Shown here: piece after piece, positions 1-5,318 of the stretch | Layout: each line of letters starts with the position of its first letter | Numbering within the stretch: position 1 is the first letter of the stretch | Assembly: GCA_019313025.1 (NCBI GenBank) | Contig: JAFDCA010000639.1 | Location: 1 to 9,541, forward strand | DNA: 9,541 nucleotides | Direction: 5' to 3' | Source: Deltaproteobacteria bacterium | GTDB lineage: Bacteria > Desulfobacterota > Desulfobacteria > Desulfobacterales > UBA11574 | Translations under genes and position numbers: made by a program | Notes under the pieces: generated by a model | Databases searched by the model: none | Seen by the model: only the letters and a program-made list of their open reading frames with translations | What the model was told of the DNA's origin: nothing

Positions 1-305
1 TAGCGGCCCAAAAATACCTGACCGAACGGCTCGATGAACTTTGCAAACAAAACGGTTTTAAATACAACAGGGTATTTGTGAAAAACCAAAAAACCCGATG
101 GGGAAGCTGCTCCAATAAAAATAATATCAACTTGAATGTAAATCTGATGCGACTACCTGGTGAATTGATCGATTACATCATTTTGCATGAACTGGTCCAT
201 ACCCAGATCAAGGATCACAGCAATCGGTTTTGGGAAGAGTTGAACAAGTTTGTGAAAGACCCAAAGGGCCTCGATAAAAAACTCCGTCAATACACGTTAG
301 GTTAG
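1..305 (+). CDS. YgjP/DUF45-type zinc metallopeptidase, 5' end outside window
   Basis: This is the C-terminal part of a predicted M48-like metallopeptidase of the YgjP/DUF45 (WLM-like) group. The reading frame is open from base 3, so the gene starts upstream of the window; the GTG at 78 is internal. The family signature is intact: K-T-R-W-G-S-C-S (about 90-120), then the zinc-binding HELVH at 186-200, and a third metal-ligand candidate histidine in D-H-S-N-R-F-W at 216-218. About 100 residues are visible, ending with TAG at 303-305. Family members are soluble and usually of unknown substrate, sometimes found next to type I restriction genes; nothing here tells which substrate applies. The stop overlaps the stop of the convergent ATPase gene. 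Family assignment is confident; the physiological role is unknown. Confidence 0.88.
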   Translation, partial: AAQKYLTERLDELCKQNGFKYNRVFVKNQKTRWGSCSNKNNINLNVNLMRLPGELIDYIILHELVHTQIKDHSNRFWEELNKFVKDPKGLDKKLRQYTLG

Positions 306-1117
306 AAAATATCCTCTATCAGATCATTCAGAGTTTCCTGAAGCCGAACATCATCGGTTAACGGAAAACAAATGGCACTTCGGCAGGCATCGTGAACAGG
401 TATCCCTCGACCGATGAGCTGGGCGGCATAAATCAGCAACCTGGTACTCGCCCCTTCCGTCAACCCATGCTCCCTTATGTTCCTTATTTTTCCGGCAAGA
501 GACACCAGTTTAAAAGCGATTTCTATGTCGATATTCCCCTCATGGGCAACAATTTCAGCCTCCTTTGAGACTTCGGGATAATTGAACTCAAGAGAAATAA
601 ACCGTTGCCGCGTACTTTGCTTGAGGTCTTTCAAAACAGATTGATACCCCGGATTATAGGATATCACCATCATAAACTCCGGATGCGCCTGGATCATTTC
701 GCCCTTTTTGTCGATGGAAAGTGTCCTGCGTGTATCGGTTAGAGGATGGATAACGACCGTTGTATCTTTACGGGCTTCTACAATTTCGTCCAGATAACAG
801 ATAGCGCCCATGCGAACCGCCCGGGTTAATGGGCCATCCACCCATACGGTCTCATCCTTTTTCAAAAGGTAACGTCCCAGCAGATCGGAAGCAAACAAGT
901 CTTCATGACAGGCCACGGTAATCAGAGGACGTTTGAGCTGATACGACATGTACTCAACAAACCGGGTCTTACCGCATCCTGTGGGACCTTTCATCATCAC
1001 CGGAAGTCTGGCATCAAAAGCAGCTTCAAACATTCTAACCTCGTCTCCGGTGCTAATATAATAAGGTTCTTTTTGAATTAGGTGCCCGATAGTCTCGGTT
1101 GAAATCTTCGGTGACAT
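302..1117 (-). CDS. CbbQ/NirQ/NorQ-type MoxR AAA+ ATPase
   Basis: A 271-residue AAA+ ATPase of the MoxR branch, CbbQ/NirQ/NorQ type, normal length for the family. Visible motifs are Walker A G-P-T-G-C-G-K-T (residues 44-51), Walker B I-C-Y-L-D-E (106-111), sensor 1 asparagine in S-Y-N-P-G (about 155), arginine-finger candidates in S-T-R-Q-R-F (168-173) and a sensor 2 arginine in G-A-S-T-R (about 226). Known members remodel or activate metalloenzymes (Rubisco, NO reductase) together with a von Willebrand A partner such as CbbO or NorD. No such partner is visible: the gene on one side is a convergent peptidase and on the other a divergent marR, so it is an orphan here and its target cannot be named. 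The ATG is preceded by GGAGG at a spacing of 10. Its TAA shares two bases with the TAG of the convergent gene. Confidence 0.9.
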   Translation of the reverse strand: MSPKISTETIGHLIQKEPYYISTGDEVRMFEAAFDARLPVMMKGPTGCGKTRFVEYMSYQLKRPLITVACHEDLFASDLLGRYLLKKDETVWVDGPLTRAVRMGAICYLDEIVEARKDTTVVIHPLTDTRRTLSIDKKGEMIQAHPEFMMVISYNPGYQSVLKDLKQSTRQRFISLEFNYPEVSKEAEIVAHEGNIDIEIAFKLVSLAGKIRNIREHGLTEGASTRLLIYAAQLIGRGIPVHDACRSAICFPLTDDVRLQETLNDLIEDIF

Positions 1118-1208
1118 GGACGTAGAACCTCCAAAAAGCGCTTCATTTTTTTAAAATTTTGAAAAATGAGAATATGCATAATCGAGTCTGCCAGAAATAT
1201 ACATTTTT

Positions 1209-1237
1209 TATATCTCATTTATTATCATATTTTTCAA
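1209..1237 (-). promoter_or_regulatory. Weak candidate promoter for the CbbQ-type ATPase
   Basis: On the minus strand TTGAAA (1232-1237) is followed after 17 bases by GATATA (1209-1214), about 90 bases upstream of the ATPase ATG. The stretch is very AT-rich, so a chance match is likely. This is an inference from hexamer fit only. Confidence 0.28.
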
Positions 1238-1477
1238 GTTTAGGAATCAATCGAGGTCAAAAACCCCGTGAGCTTGAAGCAGTCACATACATCAACGATA
1301 TACAGATGTTTTATTTTGTAACATGTTTGCCGAATAAGATGTGTCGTGCGATTTCAAGAATGATATCCGTCAGGTCGAACAAAAAAATAATCAGGAAGAC
1401 AAATTGTTGCACATAAATGGTCGTTAAGCTTTACTTTCGTCTCCCATCATAAATAAAACAAATTTAATAAAAAAGAC

Positions 1478-1505
1478 TTGACATATGTTATTTCCATGAT
1501 ATAGT
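1478..1505 (+). promoter_or_regulatory. Sigma-70-type promoter of marR
   Basis: A perfect -35 TTGACA (1478-1483) and a good -10 TATAGT (1500-1505) are 16 bases apart. The expected transcription start is at about 1512, directly at the marR ATG (1513), which would make the message leaderless or nearly so. The -10 lies inside a 25-bp palindrome-like site (1499-1523), so binding there would block the promoter. Confidence 0.72.
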
Positions 1506-1523
1506 TCACACCATGAATCATAT
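1499..1523. promoter_or_regulatory. Candidate MarR operator, copy A
   Basis: ATATAGTT-N9-AATCATAT, an imperfect inverted repeat of 25 bases that overlaps the marR -10 hexamer and the marR start codon. It matches the site at 2007-2031 in length and in 18 of 25 bases, including 7 of 8 in each half. Its position suggests autorepression by the MarR protein. The pairing of sites is seen directly; the protein that binds them is inferred. Confidence 0.55.
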
Positions 1524-1992
1524 TAAAGGAAATAATCCCTCAGAAATTTCGAAGTATCAGATTCAACAATTTCAAACGCTCGTGACCAAATTATTTCAAT
1601 GCTGCCAAGAGCGCGTCCAGTATCAATGCGAACGCTTTGAGTTGCCCGATGCAGAACTCAGATGCTTGATGCTTTTTGATGAGGAGCGTTATCTAACGTC
1701 CAAGGGCATCGCTTATAAGATGAATGTGGTCAAGAGCAGGGTGACCAAAATCATCAACGGGTTGGTTAAGAAAAAATTTGTCCAACGAGTTCCGGATCCC
1801 GAAGACTCCAGAATTACATTGCTCAGCCTGACACCTGAAGGGCAGCGAAAATTAAATGATATTAAATCGTTTTATGATTATGTTAATTATCAAGTCTTGA
1901 TGCAGATGGAGCCCGAACAAAGAAAAACCATGCTCACCAACCTGGATCTTCTCAAGGCATCCATGGAAGCGGTTAAAGAAATGATGGTATAA
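1513..1992 (+). CDS. MarR-family winged-helix regulator
   Basis: A 159-residue cytoplasmic transcription regulator. The winged helix-turn-helix is clear: the recognition region spans residues 61-89 and the wing carries the family pattern D-P-E-D-S-R (95-100) followed by L-T-P-E-G. Flanking helices would form the dimer interface. Four cysteines lie in the first 51 residues (30, 31, 39, 51) and none after, including an adjacent C-C pair, which could make it a thiol- or sulfane-sulfur-responsive repressor; this is inference. No ribosome binding site precedes the ATG, which coincides with the predicted transcription start. An in-frame GTG at codon 24 is the only early alternative start. It lies directly upstream of dsrE and tusA, with matching palindromes at its own start and in the downstream gap, so it probably controls itself and that operon. 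Confidence 0.88.
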   Translation: MNHIKGNNPSEISKYQIQQFQTLVTKLFQCCQERVQYQCERFELPDAELRCLMLFDEERYLTSKGIAYKMNVVKSRVTKIINGLVKKKFVQRVPDPEDSRITLLSLTPEGQRKLNDIKSFYDYVNYQVLMQMEPEQRKTMLTNLDLLKASMEAVKEMMV

Positions 1993-2006
1993 TATATTTT
2001 TTGCCA

Positions 2007-2031
2007 ATATGGTTCATAGTGTCAACCATAT
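2007..2031. promoter_or_regulatory. Candidate MarR operator, copy B, before dsrE
   Basis: A perfect inverted repeat, ATATGGTT-N9-AACCATAT, in the marR-dsrE gap. It has the same 25-base architecture as the site on the marR promoter. A perfect TATAAT hexamer (2029-2034) overlaps its right half. The nearest -35-like TTGCCA (2001-2006) is 22 bases away, too far for a normal promoter. A separate regulated promoter for dsrE-tusA is therefore possible but not shown. Confidence 0.6.
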
Positions 2032-2106
2032 AATCGGCATTCTAATCTTAACAGATTTAATTTCAATCGATTTAAAAGGTTTAATAAATAACACAGGAGG
2101 TAAATC

Positions 2107-2652
2107 ATGAATAATATTGAGGCGCAAATTGAAGAGTTGAAATCTCAGATTGCAGCAATAGAAAAAAAAAGTCCATCCGACAAGATTTCTATGATCGTAT
2201 TTAGCGGCGATATGGACAAAGTCCTGGCAGCCTTTGTCATCGCCACGGGTGCCGTCGCCATGGGTATGGAAGTTGTGATGTTTTTCACATTCTGGGGAAC
2301 GCCAATACTGAGAGACAAGAAAAAAAAGGCCGGCGGAAAAGATACCATTGGCAAGATGTTTGGGGCCATGCTGCCCAAGGGGACTTGTGAGGTCAAACTA
2401 TCCAAAATGAATATGGGCGGTATGGGAACGGCCATGATGAAATCTCTTATGAAGAAAAAGAACGTCGCATCCTTGGAGCAGATGATAGAAATGGCCCAAG
2501 AATTTGGGGTTCAAATTTACGTTTGTGAAATGTCTATGGATCTCATGGGATTTAAGCGGGAGGAAATGATCGATTATTCCAAACTGTCTTATTGCGGTGT
2601 CGCAACATTTTTAGAACAAGCCAATGACAGCCGAATACAGCTTTTTATATAA
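2107..2652 (+). CDS. DsrE2-like sulfur-carrier protein (DsrE/DsrF/DrsH family)
   Basis: A 181-residue protein of the DsrE/DsrF/DrsH-like family, closest in pattern to DsrE2. An N-terminal helix likely to form a coiled coil (residues 4-22) is followed by the family core starting S-G-D-M-D-K (33-38), a hydrophobic stretch 39-64, and the conserved segment Y-V-C-E-M-S-M-D with the candidate sulfur-binding Cys140. Cys93 and Cys163 are also present. In sulfur oxidisers and archaea, DsrE2 is encoded with TusA and a rhodanese and carries sulfane sulfur on the conserved cysteine. TusA follows here after 25 bases, with AGGAGG ribosome binding sites for both (2095-2100 here), so they form an operon. Direction of sulfur flow cannot be told from sequence. 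No partner YedE-type transporter is visible. Confidence 0.85.
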   Translation: MNNIEAQIEELKSQIAAIEKKSPSDKISMIVFSGDMDKVLAAFVIATGAVAMGMEVVMFFTFWGTPILRDKKKKAGGKDTIGKMFGAMLPKGTCEVKLSKMNMGGMGTAMMKSLMKKKNVASLEQMIEMAQEFGVQIYVCEMSMDLMGFKREEMIDYSKLSYCGVATFLEQANDSRIQLFI

Positions 2653-2677
2653 AAAATATAACTATAGGAGGTTTATC

Positions 2678-2920
2678 ATGAATGAAGAAATCAACGTCGA
2701 TAAGGTAATGGATTTGAAGGGTCTGCCCTGTCCCATGCCGATTTTGAAAGTGACTAAAGGGATTAAAGAAATTGAGATCGGGCAGGTTATTGAGGTTTTG
2801 TCAACAGATCCCGGGTCAATAAATGACTTCCCGTCCTGGGCCAGAACCCGGGGACACGAAATTCTGAAAACAGATCAGAATGGAGAAGTTACAAAATTTT
2901 ATATCAAACGCCTGGTATAA
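2678..2920 (+). CDS. tusA: TusA-family sulfur-transfer protein
   Basis: An 80-residue TusA/SirA-family protein, full length. The signature L-K-G-L-P-C-P-M-P-I (residues 13-22) contains the sulfane-sulfur-carrying Cys18, and the later D-P-G-S / W-A-R-T-R-G-H segment fits the two-layer alpha/beta fold. TusA proteins pass persulfide sulfur between rhodanese, DsrE-type proteins and acceptors in the cytoplasm. I chose ATG 2678 because AGGAGG lies at 2666-2671 with a spacing of 6; an open frame reaches further upstream into dsrE without a ribosome binding site. Co-transcription with the dsrE-like gene is very likely. This version is probably dedicated to sulfur metabolism rather than tRNA thiolation, judged by its context only. 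Confidence 0.92.
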   Translation: MNEEINVDKVMDLKGLPCPMPILKVTKGIKEIEIGQVIEVLSTDPGSINDFPSWARTRGHEILKTDQNGEVTKFYIKRLV

Positions 2921-3131
2921 AAAATAAACCGTATGTCCTTTCAGATGGGTTTCTATGACCATCGCAATCCGAAAATAAACGAAACATTCCTGACTTTTAG
3001 AGTCATAGATACCTTGATTATGCAGTCTTGGATGATGCCTTGTCCAGCGGCCATCCCTCTAAAATGAAAGCAAGCAATCGTCTCATGAAATACATTATTA
3101 ATGCCACAAAAAAACAGAGGAGGAAAAGCTG

Positions 3132-4430
3132 ATGAAAAAATTATTTACGGTTTTGGTAATTTTTTCCCTTATATTATTGTTAACGCCTGCTGCCTTTGCC
3201 ACCAATGGAGATAATTTGATTGGTGTCGGTCCCATTTCAAGAGCCATGGGAGGCGTTGGTATCGCCCAACCAATGGATGCCATTAGTGCGGTTTTTGCCA
3301 ACCCGGCAGCCATGTGCTTTGGAGAATATTGCCCTGGTTCAGAATTTAATTTTTCTGGAACGCTGTTCATGCCCAAGGTGGAAGCGAAAGTTACAAATGC
3401 CGGGACACCAGGATTAACTGCCGCGGGAACTTTTAGCGCCGATAGTGAGGATAACATCTATCCTATTCCTGCAATCGGTTTTTCAGTCCCCATAAGTTCG
3501 GAACCTAAGAATTGGAGGTTCGGACTTGCGGCATATGGCGTCACTGGCCTTGGTGTTGACTACAGGGACACTTCAATTGACAATTCAACGTATTATCCAG
3601 CGCCCCCCTTTCCTGCTCCTGGAGCCCCTCTGATCAGCGGAGACTATACCCAACTTCAAATTATGAAGTTTGCACCGTCGATTGCTTTTCAGCCTTCTCA
3701 AAATTTCTCTGCCGGTTTAGCCGTTCACATCAACTACGGCAACCTGGACCTTAAAAATGGTGGTTCAAGTGGCTTCGCGTTTGGTTTGCAGCCCGGAATT
3801 ATTTTCAAACCGATTGACAATTTATCGCTGGGTTTAACTTATGTCTCAGCCCAGAAGATCACTCATAAAAATGTGACCGATTTTGACCAAGACGGGACTG
3901 ATGATGATCTGGACCTGGAATCCCCCCAGCAATTGGGTCTTGGTCTTGCTTATGATTTTTTTGGGGCAGGATTGCTGGTGGAAGGGGACGTGAAGTGGAT
4001 AAACTGGTCAGACGCGGACGGATACCAGGAGTTTGACTGGGATGACCAGTGGGTTTTGGCCATTGGTGCCCGGTACAAAGCCACCGACAAGCTTACTTTG
4101 CGGATCGGATATAACTACGGTGAAAACCCGGTGAAAGAACATCCTAACTTTAATGGTTTAACAACAACAACCGTACAGGGAAAAACGCTACCTTCCACTT
4201 ACTATTACGAAACTTTTCGAATTATCGGCTTCCCAGCAATAGTTGAGCATCATATTACAGCGGGTATTGGATATAAATTCACCGATTCTTTTTCCCTTGA
4301 TCTTGGATTCGTGTATGCCGTTGAAAACTCGATTTCAGAAAGTGGTACAGACCCGTTTGGAACGCCGGTAACTATTGAATCAACACTGAGTGAAACCAGC
4401 TTAGATTTTGGGTTGACATATAGATTTTAA
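3132..4430 (+). CDS. FadL/OmpP1/TodX-family outer-membrane channel
   Basis: A 432-residue outer-membrane beta-barrel of the FadL/OmpP1/TodX family. A Sec signal peptide (basic start, hydrophobic core, likely cut after Ala23 in P-A-A-F-A) is followed by the N-terminal hatch region with G-V-G-P-I-S-R-A-M-G-G and the family motif A-N-P-A-A-M (56-61). Alternating strands make up the rest, and the protein ends in Y-R-F, the usual barrel C-terminus. An unusual C-F-G-E-Y-C pair (62/67) sits just after the hatch motif and could form a disulfide. Known members let hydrophobic compounds (fatty acids, aromatics) diffuse across the outer membrane. Ligand is unknown; the sulfur genes on both sides make zero-valent sulfur a candidate, which is inference. 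GAGGAGG at 3117-3123 supports the start. Confidence 0.88.
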   Translation: MKKLFTVLVIFSLILLLTPAAFATNGDNLIGVGPISRAMGGVGIAQPMDAISAVFANPAAMCFGEYCPGSEFNFSGTLFMPKVEAKVTNAGTPGLTAAGTFSADSEDNIYPIPAIGFSVPISSEPKNWRFGLAAYGVTGLGVDYRDTSIDNSTYYPAPPFPAPGAPLISGDYTQLQIMKFAPSIAFQPSQNFSAGLAVHINYGNLDLKNGGSSGFAFGLQPGIIFKPIDNLSLGLTYVSAQKITHKNVTDFDQDGTDDDLDLESPQQLGLGLAYDFFGAGLLVEGDVKWINWSDADGYQEFDWDDQWVLAIGARYKATDKLTLRIGYNYGENPVKEHPNFNGLTTTTVQGKTLPSTYYYETFRIIGFPAIVEHHITAGIGYKFTDSFSLDLGFVYAVENSISESGTDPFGTPVTIESTLSETSLDFGLTYRF

Positions 4431-4449
4431 GCATCATTCAATCGAATTT

Positions 4450-4496
4450 GGATACATTTGACGGATAATAACGGCGGTTGACGGTCAAGTGTATCC
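4450..4496. repeat. Long inverted repeat between fadL-like and rhodanese genes
   Basis: Arms GGATACATTTGAC (4450-4462) and GTCAAGTGTATCC (4484-4496) match at 12 of 13 positions around a 21-base loop. TTGACGG occurs twice, 20 bases apart (from 4458 and 4478), and the second copy forms its own small palindrome TTGAC-G-GTCAA. No T-tract follows, so it is not a classic terminator. It could be an operator, an attenuator or the ends of a tiny mobile remnant. Confidence 0.6.
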
Positions 4497-4673
4497 ATTA
4501 AAACATCAAGAAGAATCTTTTATACGTGTGAAAGATATTATTGACAGAACTTATCCGTCGCTCAATCTGGGAATCAAGTCAGACAGACTGGCTATGGAAA
4601 GCGAAATTTTGCATTCGTTTATTTGCATAGACATTGGTAGTTAAAGGCCTTCAACAATAGGTTCGTAAATTCA

Positions 4674-4692
4674 TGATATTGCATTAATATCA
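4674..4692. repeat. Hairpin just upstream of the rhodanese ribosome binding site
   Basis: A perfect 7-base inverted repeat, TGATATT-GCATT-AATATCA, ends a few bases before the AGAGGTGAG ribosome binding site (from about 4696) of the selenocysteine rhodanese gene. It may be an operator or an RNA element; the arms are AT-rich so chance is possible. Confidence 0.4.
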
Positions 4693-4707
4693 AAAGAGGT
4701 GAGTAAT

Positions 4708-5130
4708 ATGGACACCAGACAATGCGTTATTTGGATCATCATTCTTTACCTTTTCATGTTGGGTATTGTTGGTTGTGCAATGACACCGGAGAAATCATCT
4801 AATGCTAAATTTAGAATATCCAAAGAGGAACTAAAAGACCGTCTCGACGATCAAAACCTGATCATATTAGATGTTCGACGACCTCAAGATTGGAAGAAAA
4901 GCGGCATCAAAATCAAAGGGGCTATTCAAGAAAATCCATACAAATTCGAAAGCTGGCATTCTCGCTATCCCAAAACAAAGACGATTATACTCTACTGAGC
5001 ATGACCCAATGAGCATACCAGTGTCAGTTTGGCACGGAAAATGATGGACAAGGGATTTACAAAGATTTATGTTCTTAAAGGTGGATGGAATGAATGGATA
5101 AGAGCTAAATATCCTACCGAGACGCAATAA
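4708..5130 (+). CDS. Rhodanese lipoprotein with two in-frame TGA (selenocysteine) codons, U-x-U active site
   Basis: A predicted 140-residue exported rhodanese (sulfurtransferase). The N-terminus is a lipoprotein signal with lipobox I-V-G-C, so it should be anchored in the periplasm. One rhodanese domain follows: I-S-K-E-E-L (37-42), L-D-V-R (about 54-57) and K-G-G-W-N-E-W (124-130). At the catalytic loop the frame reads Y96-TGA-A98-TGA-P-N-E, where family members have Y-C-x-C-P-N-E. TGA codons are at 4996-4998 and 5002-5004, and after them the domain continues in the same frame with normal conservation to TAA 5128-5130. A SECIS-like hairpin lies at 5018-5037. I therefore read Sec97 and Sec99 rather than stops. 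A decayed gene is the alternative, but two chance nonsense codons exactly on both cysteines are unlikely. ATG 4708 is preceded by AGAGGTGAG. A gene caller would stop at 4998. Confidence 0.85.
5018..5037 (+). promoter_or_regulatory. bSECIS-like hairpin in rhodanese mRNA
   Basis: CC-a-GUGUC pairs with GGCAC-GG around the loop AGUUU (5026-5030), with one bulged A at 5020; one U·G pair is included. The loop has a G in its first two bases. It starts 27 bases after the first TGA and 21 after the second, both inside the 16-37 range described for bacterial SECIS elements, so one element could serve both codons. E. coli fdhF also has a single bulged base in this stem. Confidence 0.7.
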
Positions 5131-5318
5131 AACCGATTCTCAGCCAGCCTAAATATGCTGTGGCCAAAAACATCCAGTGAAAATCGGCATAAATTTGTCG
5201 TACTGATTAATGAATGGGCTATTCACCAGAACGATCGTTTTTAAAATCAGAATATTTCTTTCTCAATACGTCTGAGCTATCCAACACACAGACTGATTGA
5301 AGGACCGGATATGGACAT

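Larger units (their letters stand above)
1118..1512. other. Divergent intergenic region, ATPase / marR
   Basis: This 395-base stretch separates the minus-strand ATPase gene from the plus-strand marR gene. It is AT-rich. It holds the ATPase ribosome binding site near 1128-1132, a weak minus-strand promoter candidate at 1209-1237 and a strong plus-strand promoter at 1478-1505. An 85-codon open frame at 1159-1416 has no convincing ribosome binding site, an odd composition and no recognisable domain, so I do not call it a gene. No tRNA or large hairpin is seen. Confidence 0.6.

Noticed and set aside
1159..1416. 85-codon frame on the + strand between the ATPase and marR genes
   Set aside because: No ribosome binding site, no recognisable domain, and a low-complexity AT-rich composition; it also crosses the likely control region of the minus-strand ATPase.
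2145..2435. 96-codon minus-strand frame inside the dsrE-like gene
   Set aside because: Shadow of the clearly coding + strand frame.
2991..3012. Small inverted repeat TGACT-N5-AGTCA in the tusA/fadL gap as a terminator
   Set aside because: Stem of only five pairs and no T-tract after it.
4489..4642. Short open frame (VYPLKHQEESF...) between the channel and rhodanese genes
   Set aside because: No start with a ribosome binding site and no recognisable family; it overlaps the inverted repeat. It could be a remnant, but that is unsupported.
4699..4998. Rhodanese as a 99-residue protein from GTG 4699 ending at the first TGA
   Set aside because: The ribosome binding site overlaps the GTG and fits ATG 4708. 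Stopping at 4998 would remove the catalytic loop and the conserved C-terminal half that continues in frame.
5230..5239. Palindrome AACGATCGTT between the selenoprotein genes
   Set aside because: Ten bases with no loop and no T-tract of use; can occur by chance and has no second copy in the window.
5155..5244. 29-codon frame (MLWPKTSSEN...) between the two selenoprotein genes
   Set aside because: No ribosome binding site and no similarity that I recognise; likely chance.
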